Shown one piece after another: positions 47,152 to 58,881 of a stretch of 64,000 bases of DNA. This stretch comes from Piper betle (taxonomy: Eukaryota; Streptophyta; Magnoliopsida; Piperales; Piperaceae). Every line of letters begins with the position of its first letter. Positions within the stretch are counted from its first letter, which is position 1. A program made the translations under genes and the position numbers. The notes beneath the pieces were generated by a model. It saw only the letters and a list, made by a program, of their open reading frames with translations. It ran no database searches and had not been told where the DNA came from. The stretch is from assembly GCA_033002965.1 (NCBI GenBank), contig JAURVB010006392.1:1-64000 (forward strand), given 5' to 3'.

Positions 47152-48063
47152 CTACCATAGACCAAAGTTTGTGTTATGCTTTGCATACTTGATAATCTTC
47201 TTAACCACCTTCAAGTGCGATTCCTTGGGACTAGCTTGAAATTTAGCACAAAGACAAATACTCAACATGATTTTGAATCTACTAATTGCGAGATAGAACA
47301 AACCTCCAATCATACTCCCATATAGCCTTTGGTCCTCCCATATAGCCTTCTTCATTCTTGTTAAGCTTTCAAGTTTTGCTCATGGGGATCTTGGATTCTT
47401 TAGCATTCTCTAACCCAAACTTCTTGATGAATTCCAATGCATACTTGGATTGACTAATGAATATCCCTTCACTAGATTACTTGATTTGATGTCCAAAAAT
47501 GAAATTCAATTCTCCCATCATACTCATCTAAAACACTTTGCACATAAAAAGAGCAAATTCTTCACAAAGCTCAATATCTTTGGATCCAAAAATGATATCA
47601 TCCTTCTAGATTTGGACCACAAGGATTTTGTCTTTTAATCATTTTGTAAACAAAGTGGTGTCAATTTTTACTCTTAAAAACCCTTGAGAGATAAGGAATT
47701 TGCTAAGCCTTTTTTACCATGCCTTTGGAACTTGTTTGAGTCCATACAATACTTGTTAAGTTTGTTGACCTGGTTATGTTTCTCAAGAATTTCAAAGCTC
47801 ACTTGTTGTTTCACATGGACTTCCTCTTTGAGATATTCATTTAAGAATGTACTCTTCACATCCATTTGATTCAAGGTCAAAATGTGATAGCAAGCAAAGG
47901 CAAGTAACATTCAGATACACTCAAGCATAGCCATAGGAGCAAAGGTTTCTTCATAGGCAATTCCTTCCTATTAGCTATATCTTTGAGCAATCAACCTAAC
48001 TTTGTTCTTGATGTTATCCTCATTCTCGTCCATTTTGTTCTTGAATTTCTATTTAGTTCCAAT
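47152..48063 (-). pseudogene. Copia reverse transcriptase, C-terminal part
   Basis: Minus strand: KNKMDENEDNIKNKVRLIAQ near 48040-47980, then YEETFAP, LLAFACYHILTLNQMDVKST, FLNEYLKEEVHVKQ (47910-47674), and YGSMIGGLFYLAISR, CLCAKFQASPKESHL (47355-47152). A stop replaces the Trp of the IGTKW motif near 48050. The central YVDD region is not readable. Interrupted at 48063 by the L LTR. Confidence 0.85.
48059..48063. repeat. Target duplication CCAAT (left)
   Basis: Identical to 50976-50980; lies within the RT reading of the copia element. Confidence 0.92.
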
Positions 48064-50975
48064 TGTAAAACCAGTGACTCGAGTCAAAGTTTTACATTAG
48101 CAAACCAGCCAGTTTAACTGTCAGTTTGAGTCAATTCAGTTTCATGAACCGCTTGCTGAGTTGAGGCCAGCCATAAGTTATGAGCGATGAGGGTCAAGTG
48201 TACCTGAATATATAATGATAATATAAAAAATATGGTGAGAAATGAGTTATCAAAATATATGAAAGTATGTAATATAATTTTTTTTATGTATTTGATCATA
48301 GAAATATTTTTAGGCCGAATAGCTCATTAGGACTTGTTATAGAACAGTTTGGGTAGGCTATTAGCTATAGAACATGTCATTATGATGTTATGGTGTGTGT
48401 TACATTTTGTGGGATTTTCCCCTATTTTTTGGATATTTTTAGGATTTATTACGAGTTAGTTATTATTTTTGACTCGAGTTAGAGTCAAGTCAAGTTTTAT
48501 TTACGAGTTTGCCACAAAACTATTTATCTCCCTCTTGACACTTCTCTTCTTCACCCCCAAAACCCTCGTTGGTGCTGCCGCCGATGCCACCCCTCTGCCA
48601 ATCGATACTGACGAGCACTGCCGCGCCATTGCTGTCCCACCCTAAACACCCTCAGCCGTAGTGAGGCCCCCATGATGCCGGATTGCCGCAACCTAGGGTC
48701 GCACTCAAGTCACCGATCCCACCACTGGCGACCATCGCCGCCGCCATCCAGTGGTCACCTCGACATCTTCAACCCTCTTTGACCTTCCCCAACCGGAGTG
48801 GAGCTCAGCGCCGCCCACATTGGCCAGATCTTCACACCCCACCGGCCGCCTTTGTTTTTGCCATTTTCTGGTGAGGCGTTACCTCCGCGGACCACGTCGA
48901 CATTGTAGACACATCGGGCTCACCAAGCCAGTGCCAATGGTACCCCATACCACCACTACTGACAACTTTCACTGGAAAGTTGTCGGAAAACCATCGAAAC
49001 CCACCAGAAAACCACCAAAACCCGCCGAAAAATCGGATTCACTGGATTTTGCCATATCTTTTGTCGAGCTTATCCAATCAAACCCGATCAAACTTTGAAC
49101 GCCATTAAGCGTCGAATTCAAGTTTCGAGACAGGCGACAAAATCCTAGCCGTCACCAATTGCCGACGATGCGAGGTATAATTACCTCTGATTTAATTATT
49201 TAAAATTGATAATTATTAGCACAATGCTAGGATTGATTGTTTGATATAATGAATGCCTAATTGTGAATTAAGTGATGAGTTGCATGATTTGCTTGATAGT
49301 GAATGAATTTTAGTGATCTAGTTAGGTAAATTAAATCTTAGCATGTTAATCGATTACAGCATAACTTTGAAAAATATAACAAAATTGGTATGAATATGAT
49401 GAGTTAGAATTATTTTTACACTGATGATTGTTGACTGTGATGGATGATGATTGTGTTGTGAGTGTGATGTTCATGTTAAGTTGATGCATCATTCAATTAG
49501 CCAGCATTAGCTTCTAGATTTGATGTGTAGGTACGGAGTAGAAGCTCACCACCTGGGTGCGAGGACACGCTTGGAGCTTCTACCAGGTCCATTTAGGACT
49601 CGCTCTCGATTTGTTCTCTCATCCTATCGTGTTTTGTTTAGAACAGGAAAGAGGATGTGTCAAGTGGTAGGTTTACGTATCTCACTCCACATGGATCATT
49701 TAGCCGATCGTATTTTTTAGATTAATAACCCTCGAGGATGAGATCCCTCGAGTATGTTTTTGAAACTTACATCCAGCTCACGATACATATGGGCCTACTT
49801 TACTAAATTCCCTACCTAGGCCTATGTATATGTGGTTTTTGCATTTTCAGTGAGAAGCGAGATGAGGGAAAACAACACTCACGTCTTGAGATAGGGTGCC
49901 TGTTTGTCGAAGAGGGCTCTAGAACTGGTGAGCATCAACTCCATTCCTGAGGGATCCTGATAACTCCACCTTTGAGTTCCTCAAACCCGAAGAAGTGTGG
50001 TGGTTTACGAGCACTGCTATGCGGTGCATTTCTAGACTTGTGACGTAGAAAGGTACTAAAGGCGCATGCCTGAAAATACTTGACCTTTGTACTCAGGGCC
50101 AGGAGTAATACGAAGGATGTAAACGGCTGAGAGGAAAGAAAATGAATTTTCCATGCAAATGGATAGTTTAAATGGCCAAGGAAAGAGAATGTTATGGGAA
50201 AAAATGATATGGAAGGGCGATGCTCCCGCCCGAGGTCGAAAACTCCCATTATTGCCCTTATTAGAGTTCTTGAGGAAGTATATGAGGTTTTTATTCAACA
50301 GGAGGGTTAGCTCTCCTATGTCAGATTGATATTAGTTATTTCTGGATAGGTAAATCTTGTTACTAACGTATTTTTATTATATATGTAGGTGAGAACCACG
50401 AGGAATGAGCACTGGACGATGGAGGAGCAGGACTAAATTGCACACACATGTGCTTGCCAACTATAATTGGTGATGTGTTGAACTGTGTGGATAATGAATT
50501 CGCATGTTATTATGTAAACTATTAACGATATTATGCATGTGAATGAAAATGGAAAGTTGAAAATGAACAGGGTGAGCTACAGAGCGAGGGTAACTAGAAT
50601 GTGAAATCATGTTGTGTTTGGATTGTGCTTTCAATTTTTATCATTATAAATATATAATGTTATTGTTGATAAGGTGACCTCTATTGCACTTTTAGGGGAA
50701 ACTCTGTCCATTTATTTTTCATTTTAAAATAGATATTTCTTTTAAATTTATGTCCCATTGGTTTGTTTGCATTCATGTTTGTTCATCATAGCATGCATGT
50801 AGGACCATGTTAGAACCCAAGCATCTCATCCATGCCTTGCATGCTACATCAACATCTTTAGACGCCGAGGGTAGATCTAGGTCAGCTTAATCGAATCCAG
50901 TAGATTAGCAAACGGTTCAATCGCTGGTAACATTTCCGGGTTGGTTCACGAGTGAATTGAAATGGGGGTGTTACA
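48064..50975 (+). repeat. Solo LTR, family L, inserted in copia RT
   Basis: 2912 bp starting TGTAAAACCAGTGACTCGAG and ending GGGGGTGTTACA, with perfect duplications CCAAT on both sides. Same block order as 21968-24189, including the GC-rich tract (48540-49010), AAGTTTCGAGACAGGCGACA near 49120 and the TATATATGTAGGTGAG-like block near 50380. On the minus strand the copia RT reading reaches SIG just before one duplication copy and resumes TK just after the other, so the insertion point is exact. The frame of 115 codons at 48751-49098 is part of the GC-rich LTR tract. Confidence 0.92.
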
Positions 50976-51433
50976 CCAATACTGTGATGATCTTGACGTG
51001 GGTGAACTAGGGTCCATAGTTCATTTCTTTTGAATTGGTTAAGCTCTTCGTGTATAGCCAACATCCAACTCTCTTCTCTTCCAATTCTTCTCTTAGAATT
51101 TTCTTCACTATTATGAATAGGAAGAGCTTTCACATTTACTTCCTCTCTCTTTATCATAATCAATTTCAATCTCTTTAGTGACTTTAACTTCATCAAAGAC
51201 CACGACGAAAGATTCTTCAATACAATGCGCCTCCAAGTTATATATTTTATAGAAAGATCTACCCAAGAAAATGTCACTTTGATTTTTAGATTTAAATTTA
51301 TTTGATCAAATTTATGTAATTGATCTTTAATGTTAATATAACATTTAGAACCAAAAACCTTAAAATGAAAGATTGAAGGGATTTTACCATAATAGAGCCT
51401 ACATGATATTTTACTAAGGAGAGGTCTCGCCAA
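50976..51433 (-). pseudogene. Copia integrase C-terminus and RT start
   Basis: Minus strand reading: LYYGKIPSIFHFKVFGSKCY (integrase C-terminal GKKP.. FHVFG.KCY block), later SWMLAIHEELNQFKRNELWTL, the start of copia RT (W..AM.EEL..F.RN.VW.LV). The long frame continues into the L LTR only by chance. Frameshifts occur between the blocks. Confidence 0.85.
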
Positions 51434-51439
51434 ACATCT

Positions 51440-52030
51440 ATTGCTAATATAACATAAAGTGTTGATTGTCCCAGCCTAAAATTTGTGAGGAAGGCTGGCT
51501 TTAATCATTGAAGAGAGTCCTTGCCATTTCAACTAGCATTCTATTCCTTCTCTCTACAAGTTCATTTTGTTGAGGAGTCCTTCGTGCTGATAGTTGGTGT
51601 TTGATCTTTTTCTTATCATAATATTCCATAAAGATTTCATTTAGGAATGCTCCACCTCTGTCATTTCTAATGTCCATGATGCTCCATCTCAATTGTGATT
51701 ATCATTCTAAATCTCTTGAGAGCTTCAAAGGCTTCACTTATATAAGGAAGAAAACTCATGTATACCTTGAATAATCATCCACAATTACAAAGATATACTT
51801 CTTCCCACTTAGACTCTTAGTTTGCATAGGCCCAACAAAGTCCATGTCCAATAGTTTTGGACATCTTGAAGTGCTCAATTGGTTCTTCACTTTGTGGGAT
51901 ACATGAATTTACTTTCCTCGTAGGCATAGTCTACATGCTGAAGGGTCCTTGGATAAATCCATCTTTAGAAGTCTTCCCACAAGTTGATGTGCTCCAATGT
52001 ACTTTATGCCACAAGTTAGTTTGATCATCA
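51440..52030 (-). pseudogene. Copia integrase core remnant
   Basis: Minus strand: LWHKVHWSTS (HHCC finger start), GKKYIFVIVDDYSR-like reading near 51790-51760, then IRNDRGGAFLNEIFMEYY and HQLSARRTPQQNELVERRNR (51692-51501). The second catalytic Asp and the Glu positions are still recognisable in the last block; the finger region and centre are frameshifted. Confidence 0.85.
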
Positions 52031-52319
52031 ATACCAATAAGCATGTAACTTTGGAATCATCAAGTTCATTAGTAATGATCACATACACATTATTCTTTCC
52101 GCTTTCACAAAATAAGATTTCATTAGCATCACCATTTATAATTAAATAAGTAGATGATTCAAAATTACTTTCATGTTGGCATCACAGAATTAATTTATGC
52201 TCAAAAGATTGTATTTCAATCCATTAACCAAATAAACATTCTTTATAGTAGGAGAAGTCTTACCAACACAACCTTTACTTAAGATTTCCCCTTACTATTA
52301 TCTCCAAAGGTGACTATTC

Positions 52320-52546
52320 CAACCTTTTAAGCCACAAAACTAGAGAAAATCGAGAGATCCCCAGTCATATGCCTTGAGCAACCACTATCAAAGTACCACA
52401 AGATGTGTTCCCCTGGAGTGTTGAAAGATGTCATTAAGTAAAGTCCCTTTGGTATCCAGTTATATGTGACAAGAAATACTTCCTTCATGACTCTATAATT
52501 TGTAGGCCAAGTTATCACTCATTCCACAAGAATAGCATCTTGGTGA
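52320..52546 (-). pseudogene. Copia gag zinc knuckle and protease remnant
   Basis: CYSCGMSDNLAYKL at about 52535-52494 is a decayed CCHC knuckle, with its His and last Cys replaced. After a frame change WYFDSGCSRHMTGD (near 52420-52370) is the aspartic protease active site of copia elements. The composite repeat at 52549 begins directly upstream of the knuckle. Confidence 0.85.
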
Positions 52547-52548
52547 AG

Positions 52549-55028
52549 TGTTAAGTGTTTAAAGTATACAATATTTACACATACTACACAAAAATGTTTA
52601 GTCCCCGTTATGTTCTCATATGATTCTTAATCAAACTATTTAGAGGCAACAAGATGTCAATAAAATCAGAAATTCTTTTTCATCAATCACACCCAAAAGA
52701 AGGATGTGTGTGTGTGTGTGTAAGATAATCCTTTTGCTTATCCTTCGCATTTGCAACAAAAAAATAACACTTGGTCTCATGTTTAAATATGTTCGTCATT
52801 CGCCCTCATCTCCACTAATGTAAGCATTTATTTTTGGTTTTTTTTTGGCTAAAGAAGAAACTACTTCTCATTATGAAAGGGAAAAAATTACTAAAACTAG
52901 AACTACTTCTAAGCCAAGAGTCCCCCCTTGCTTTCAAACAACAAATGACTACCCCCTTATATAAAAGATGAGATACCCAGGAGATACAAGAATTCGAGGA
53001 AGGATTCTACAACTTGATGTAGTCTAATTGATTATGATGTCGATTTAAGTTTCCAACTCTTCGACTTACTTAAATGCAGCCAAAGCTATTTACATCCATC
53101 CTCATCGAGCTTTGTGAACACCATAAATTATAGTCATCAATGAGTGGGGCCCAATGTCATGACCAACAATTCCTAAGCTTCTTTGTTTTCAATTTTTTTC
53201 AAATGCAGCCAAAGCTATGCACATCCATGCTCATCAAGCTTTGCCAACATGATAAATTGTGACCATCAATGAGTGGGGCCCAATGTCATGATCAACAATT
53301 CCTATGCTTCTTTGTTTTCAATTTTTTTCTGCATTAAACTCCCAAATTAAACACATTTAATAAAATATTAATTAACTAAAAAATAAAGTATATTATCACC
53401 TAATTAATAATATTTATCACTGGGATGCATAAAATCACATTGAACAAAGAAGCTTAGGAATTATTGGTCATGGCATTGGGCCCTACTCATTGATGGCCAC
53501 AATTTATGGTGTTGACAAAGCTCAATGAGGATGGATGTATTTGGCTACATTTGAAAAAAATTTAAAACAAATAAGCTTAGGAATTATTGGTCATGGCAAC
53601 CCGCTTAGGAATTATTGGTCATGGCAACCCACTTATTAGTAACCACAATTTATGGTGTTGACAAAGCTTGATAAGGATGGATATACATAACTTTGGCTGC
53701 ATTTGAGTAAGTCGAAGAGTTGGAAACTTGAATGGACATCACAATCAATTAGACTACATCGAATCGTGATTATGATGTCCATTCAAGTTTCTAACCCCTC
53801 GACTTACTCAAATGCAGCCAAAGCTATGTACATCCATCATCATCGAACTTTATCAACACAATAATTTGTGGTCATCAATGGGTGGGCCCCAATGCCATGG
53901 CCAACAATTCGTAAGTTTCTTTGTTTTCAATTTTTTTTCAAATGTAATAATAAATTATTAATTAACTAAAAAAATAAAGTAAACTATCACCTAATTAATA
54001 ATATTTATCATCGAAATGTACAAAATCACGTTAAAAATATGGGTAAATATTGTATATTTTAAACTCTTAACACACCCCCAAACTTAAACTTTACGCGTCC
54101 CGAGTAAAATATCATAACAAAAAAATTTTTACTACACAAAAATGTTTAGTCCCCGTTATGTTCTCATATGATTCTTAATCAAACTATTTAGAGGCAACAA
54201 GATGTCAATAAAATCAGAAATTCTTTTTCATCAATTACACCCAAAAGAAGGATCTGTGTGTGTGTGTGTAAGATAATCCTTTTGCTTAACCTTCGCATTT
54301 GCAACAAAAAATAACACTTGGTCTCATGTTTAAATATGTTCGTCATTCGCCCTCATCTCCACTAATGTAAGCATTTATTTTTGGTTTTTTTTGGCTAAAG
54401 AAGAAACTACTTCTCATTATGAAAGGAAAAAAATTACTAAATCTAGAACTACTTCTAAGCCAAGAGTCCCCCCTTGCTTTCAAACAACAAATGACTACCC
54501 CCTTATATAAAAGATGAGATACCCAGGAGATACAAGAATTCGAGGAAGGATTCTACAACTTGATGTAGTCTAATTGATTATGATGTCGATTTAAGTTTCC
54601 AACTCTTCGACTTACTTAAATGCAGCCAAAGCTATTTACATCCATCCTCATCGAGCTTTGTGAACACCATAAATTATAGTCATCAATGAGTGGGGCCCAA
54701 TGTCATGACCAACAATTCCTAAGCTTCTTTGTTTTCAATGTTTTTTCAAATGCAGCCAAAGCTATGCACATCCATGCTCATCAAGCTTTGCCAACATGAT
54801 AAATTGTGACCATCAATGAGTGGGGCCCAATGTCATGATCAACAATTCCTATGCTTCTTTGTTTTCAATTTTTTTCTGCATTAAACTCCCAAATTAAACA
54901 CATTTAATAAAATATTAATTAACTAAAAAATAAAGTATATTATCACCTAATTAATAATATTTATCACTGGGATGTATAAAATCACATTAAAAATATGGGT
55001 AAATATTGTATACTTTAAACACTTAACA
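52549..55028. mobile_element. 2.48-kb composite repeat with inverted ends, inserted in copia gag
   Basis: Left end TGTTAAGTGTTTAAAGTATA and right end TATACTTTAAACACTTAACA are inverted copies of at least 30 bp. Flanks TGAAG (52544-52548) and TGAAT (55029-55033) match at 4 of 5 bases, and copia gag sequence lies on both sides. Inside, a segment of about 860 bp is directly repeated (52583-53441 and 54131-54989, offset 1548), and two further inverted partial copies lie at 53442-53775. Another minus-strand TGTTAAG end, preceded by a purine tract (AAGTTTGGGGGTG), lies at 54072. This looks like a non-autonomous LTR-type repeat rearranged by inversion and internal duplication. No coding capacity. Confidence 0.7.
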
Positions 55029-55033
55029 TGAAT

Positions 55034-55320
55034 ATCTTAAAAGAGCTTTGAAGTGATCATCCTTCTTTATGACTGGGTAGAGCTTCTTGTTTTCCTAATT
55101 TTGTCTTACCGTGATCATGCTTTCCCTTTGGATAGAGGTCAATTGATTTTTCAATGGTGTCATCTTTTGCTCTAAAGCCTTTCTTTCTCCAAAGTCATCT
55201 TCTTGTATAAGTCCTTGAGCTCCATGTTCCTCTTGGCCATCTTCATGGACTCTTCATGAAGAGCTTCAAAGGCCATTTGGACCTTCTCAAACTCTTCTTT
55301 TAAGAATGAAGGTGACGTGT
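55034..55320 (-). pseudogene. Copia gag C-terminal coiled-coil remnant
   Basis: Minus strand KEEFEKVQMAFEALHEESMK, then MAKRNMELKDLYKKMTLEKE (near 55300-55190), a heptad-like charged helix as in SIRE gag. It is directly downstream of the mutated PBS, so the usual 5' leader and the gag N-terminus have been deleted. Confidence 0.65.
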
Positions 55321-55362
55321 CCACTTTGATTAATGGGGCTCTTCTACCAATTGAAGGAGCTA

Positions 55363-56550
55363 TTTGGGAGAGAGCTAACTAAGATTACAAATTAAATGGT
55401 TAGATCCCCACAAACTTAGATCTTTATAAGATCACAAGAATGAACAGTAAGAGGGTCATGAGTAATGCACAAAATAAGACAAACACAATAAGAAAAAATA
55501 GACAATGATCAAGGCAATAACCGAATATGTATGTGAGGAGATAAACACACAAGTTCAAACTCATAAAGATATTTGCTTCAACAAATTAATCAAATTATAC
55601 AAGTTTCTAATTGACCTTTACATTATTTACTTAGTTATCTAAAGCGATCAAGTTAAATATGAGAGAACTAAGTGAAGTGTGCAATAATGTGAACCAAGTA
55701 AAAATAGCACACAAGAGGGAAGGCAAAGAGAAGAAGTGAAGTGTGCAATAACGTGAACCAAGTAAAAATAGCACACAAAAGGGAAGGGAAGAGAAAAAAC
55801 ACTAGAGAATTTTTCAAGAGGTCTGGAACTCCTATTTGTCACTTTTGCCCACCAAGTCATTTCGTTGGTTAGGCCTTCTTATCTTCACTATGACAACCAA
55901 CTTGTACACATACAAGCAATTACAAGTCATCCTTTACAAGCACTAAGTGCTAAAGAATCTTGCAACTAGCATGTCTTCCTTCTCAAACACACATCAAGTG
56001 GCAACAAATCTTGCAACCAACTCTAAACATCATAGAAGCACCAGCACTTGAAGCTAATATAACCTTTGTCAAGCCCACACCTTGAGTCAAAAGTCTCTTC
56101 CAATTAGCACATTCCTTCCCTATGCTAAATACTCACACACAATTCCAACACCTTGGAAGTTTACAAATTCATTTCAAACATTTAAACTTTACCTCACTAT
56201 AATCCTTTCTTCAGATTTTACACAATCAAAGCACTAGGATTACAAGGAAGAGGGAATGACCAATCCTAAACACAAAGCTTGAGCATCCAAGAGGTCCAAG
56301 AGAGCTCTAGAGGATTCAATGTCATCATTGGTGTCTCAAAACACACCCCAAGGCCCTATTTATAGCTTTGGAGATGTCTTCCCAAAATAGTAGTTGTTAG
56401 GTTTGATCCACAAAGTTTGTTTCTTCCAATGGATAGCTTTGACAACTTTTGAACGATCGACTACCGAACAACCTTTCAAAGTCCTTGCAGATTATACCAT
56501 AACAAGCATAGTTTCTCTAGTTGAACAGTTTGGTTATCCGTTAGATGCCG
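55363..56550 (-). repeat. 5' LTR of the copia element, truncated
   Basis: Aligns with 44649-45690 (shared blocks: TTAGATCC-CCACAAACTTAG, CAATAAACACACAAGTT, AAGTTTCTAA, CACAATCAAAGCACTAGG, CAAGAGGTCCAAGAGAG). Homology stops near 56550, so about 400 bp at its minus-strand 5' side are missing or replaced. Contains a duplication of about 64 bp (55678 and 55742 regions). Confidence 0.7.
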
Positions 56551-58082
56551 ATGAATTGTATTATTTCCATTCGCTCAAGTGCATGTGTCATACAAGTAAT
56601 AGAGTGGTAAGTAAGATATTGTTCTCACGGAGATTTGATGTTTTAGCCTTTACTATTTATTCTAAGTGATTGAACTATCTATCTAACTATAGCAAGGATT
56701 AAAATAGAAATCACAAATAAAAGATAGCACAAACAATAAAAAATCTAAATTATCCTGATAAGACATTAAGGCAATGACACAAAAACTAGTAACAACAAAT
56801 ATTAATATAGATAATCCGTGAATCAAACAAATAAAGTTCTTTCAATCAGATGATAGACCTAAAATGGTTAACTTCACTTTGTTTACTTTGTAAAGTAAAA
56901 TTGTTAGTTCTATCTAATCGCTTATAATGTGTTAATATCTGGAGAAATAATAGTAATTATAAAGGGGTTTTTGCTACGTATTACAATCAACTGCCTTTGT
57001 CTCATACTACATGTCTGTGCAAGTAAAATAAGATTGGTGCATTACAAATAACTCCCTTCCTTATATGGATATTTATAAAATCAAGTGTATGTCTACCAAT
57101 ACTCAAAGACTATTCCAACCAATGATATAAATGAATTCCCTATGTCTAGACAAATTCAAATTTTTTATCATACAAAAGTTAGCTGTTCATTTGAAACTTT
57201 AAGAACAGAAGTGAAATAATCAACACACAACCACACCCAATGAGATAAATAATAATAATTTACATTACATTTCTACTAAGTTCCATTGTTCATCCTAGAA
57301 CTATACAAAATTACCACACAAAAGACTTAAGAAAAATCATTGAGCTCATCAAGAAAAATAATATAAAAGAGAAGAAATGAGTTGTGCAAATCTGGTTCAT
57401 TGAGGCCTTTGCCCAAATCTTCTCTTCAGCATCATTCTCTTCCTTGCAGCTTGATTGCACGACTTCTTCTCAATCTCTTGAAGCTTCTCCTGCCTACAGA
57501 TCAGAACATTGAAGAACTCAAAACTCTAAGATATGGAAGAAGAAGAAATGAGTAAAGAAGGGAGCTCTTCTCTAAGTGAGTGAATATGTATATTTATAAA
57601 AAAAATTGAAGTAGGTGGCCTCTTGGCAATTTCTTAACAAGTTCTTGGCATCTTCCATGAAACTACCTCACTACAAACGTGCGTGTAGTGTTGTCCAAAC
57701 GATTATTTCACACATGTGAGGAATGATGCTTATTTGTGTGACAAAGTGCTTATCCCCTTGATTAACCCTTGGTATTAGTGGAATTGATAGGATTATCCTT
57801 CAAAATCCATCATTAGTCATGTGCATGTGTAACCATCGAGCTGATATGTTGGATAAAAATTGATTTGGACACTTTCCAAGCAGTTTCCTTGTCAACTAAT
57901 GCACATGAGATGTTCTAATTTGTTCAATTTCATTATGTGAGTATAGTCCTTTCTTGATCAATAAAGTGCCCATCTGATAGCTCAAAATTGTGCGGTTGGA
58001 ATGGTTAGGTAGATTTGTTCACTAGTCCGAAGCATGTGTAGAATTTGTAAAACTATAGGGCTACCAATGTGTAAAATTATTC
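56551..58082. other. Unassigned sequence, probably retroelement non-coding DNA
   Basis: No reading frame of interest. The stretch around 56600-56660 (GTGGTAAGTAAGATATTGTTCTCACGG...) resembles non-coding phrases common in plant retroelements, by recollection only. I cannot name a family. Confidence 0.3.
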
Positions 58083-58182
58083 TGTAAAGGCCCGACCCAA
58101 CTAATGCAAATTGGTAAGCTTAGATCCTAAGCACATCCCCACTAAATACCCCAGTAGGTATACGATGTAGGACTAATATAAT
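58083..58182 (-). repeat. Fragment of a T1-related LTR
   Basis: TGTAAAGGCCCGACCCAACTA...CCCAGTAGGTATACGATGTAGGACTAA follows the T1 LTR pattern (TGTAACGACCCAGCCC...CCCAGTAGGTATTAGATGTGGGACTAA) at reduced identity. Truncated before the TCTCACA end. Confidence 0.5.
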
Positions 58183-58185
58183 TTT

Positions 58186-58881
58186 TGGGGGACGTGCCAA
58201 AATATGAAGAGATGTACTGGTGGCCTCGAATGAAAAAACATTTGTGACTTTGTTGCAAGGTATTTGAATGGTCAACAAGTGGAGTTTGAACACATGAGAT
58301 TGGAGGAAAACTTCGGCCCCTTGATGTACCAGGATGAAAGTGGGAGGATGTAGCATGTGATTTTGCCTTTGGTTTACCCAAGTCTAAGAAGAATTATGAT
58401 GCTATATGGATGATAATTGATCAACTTACAAAATCAGCTCATTTCATTATGTGTGAGTTAATATATCAATGCAACAATTATGTTAGCACTTTATGGATAA
58501 TATTGTAAAACCTCATGGAACTTCTAAGTCAATTATCTCAAATAAAGATATGAGATTTATCTTAAGTCTTGGAGAGGATTTCAATGAGCTATGGGGACAA
58601 GATTAAAATTGAGTACAGTTTTTCATCCTCAAACAGATTTGAGTAAACAATTCAAACATTAGAAGATTTACTTCAATCATGTGTACTCAATTGGAGTGGA
58701 AATTGGGAAGAACATCTACCATTAGTAGAGTTTTCACATAATAATAGTTACCAAGCCACTATCATATTATATGGATGACCATGTCGATCTCCATCATGTT
58801 GGTTAGAAGAAAATGATACTGTTCTTGTTGGACAAGAATTTATTCAAGTTTCAGTTCCACAAATTGAAATCATAAGGAATA
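58186..58881 (+). pseudogene. Degenerate Ty3/gypsy integrase
   Basis: Plus strand blocks: KYEEMYWWPRMKK (finger region), CDFAFGLPKSKKNYDAIWMI, DQLTKSAHFI (core start), PHGTSKSIISNKD (second Asp region), and CWLEEN.TVLVG, EFI (post-core, CW.E....G.E). Frameshifts and stops are abundant. The reading stops at the left edge of the MULE, suggesting the MULE inserted into it, but no continuation is seen on the far side. Confidence 0.8.

Larger units (their letters stand above)
44649..56550 (-). mobile_element. Old SIRE-type Ty1/copia element with two nested insertions
   Basis: Inverted element: 3' LTR 44649-46077, polypurine tract AAAATGGGGAAAA (46090-46078), then on the minus strand RNase H, reverse transcriptase, integrase, protease and gag pieces reaching 55320, a mutated PBS (TGGTAGAAGAGCC, 55349-55337, two mismatches to the initiator-Met site) and a 5' LTR that is truncated near 56550. 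The order gag-PR-IN-RT-RH is that of copia, and the protein blocks match the SIRE/Maximus lineage best. Opened by a solo L LTR (48064-50975) and by a composite repeat (52549-55028). Every coding piece carries stops or frameshifts. LTR identity is low, so the insertion is old. Confidence 0.85.

Noticed and set aside
48751..49098. Frame of 115 codons
   Set aside because: Same LTR tract; low-complexity and not conserved among L copies.
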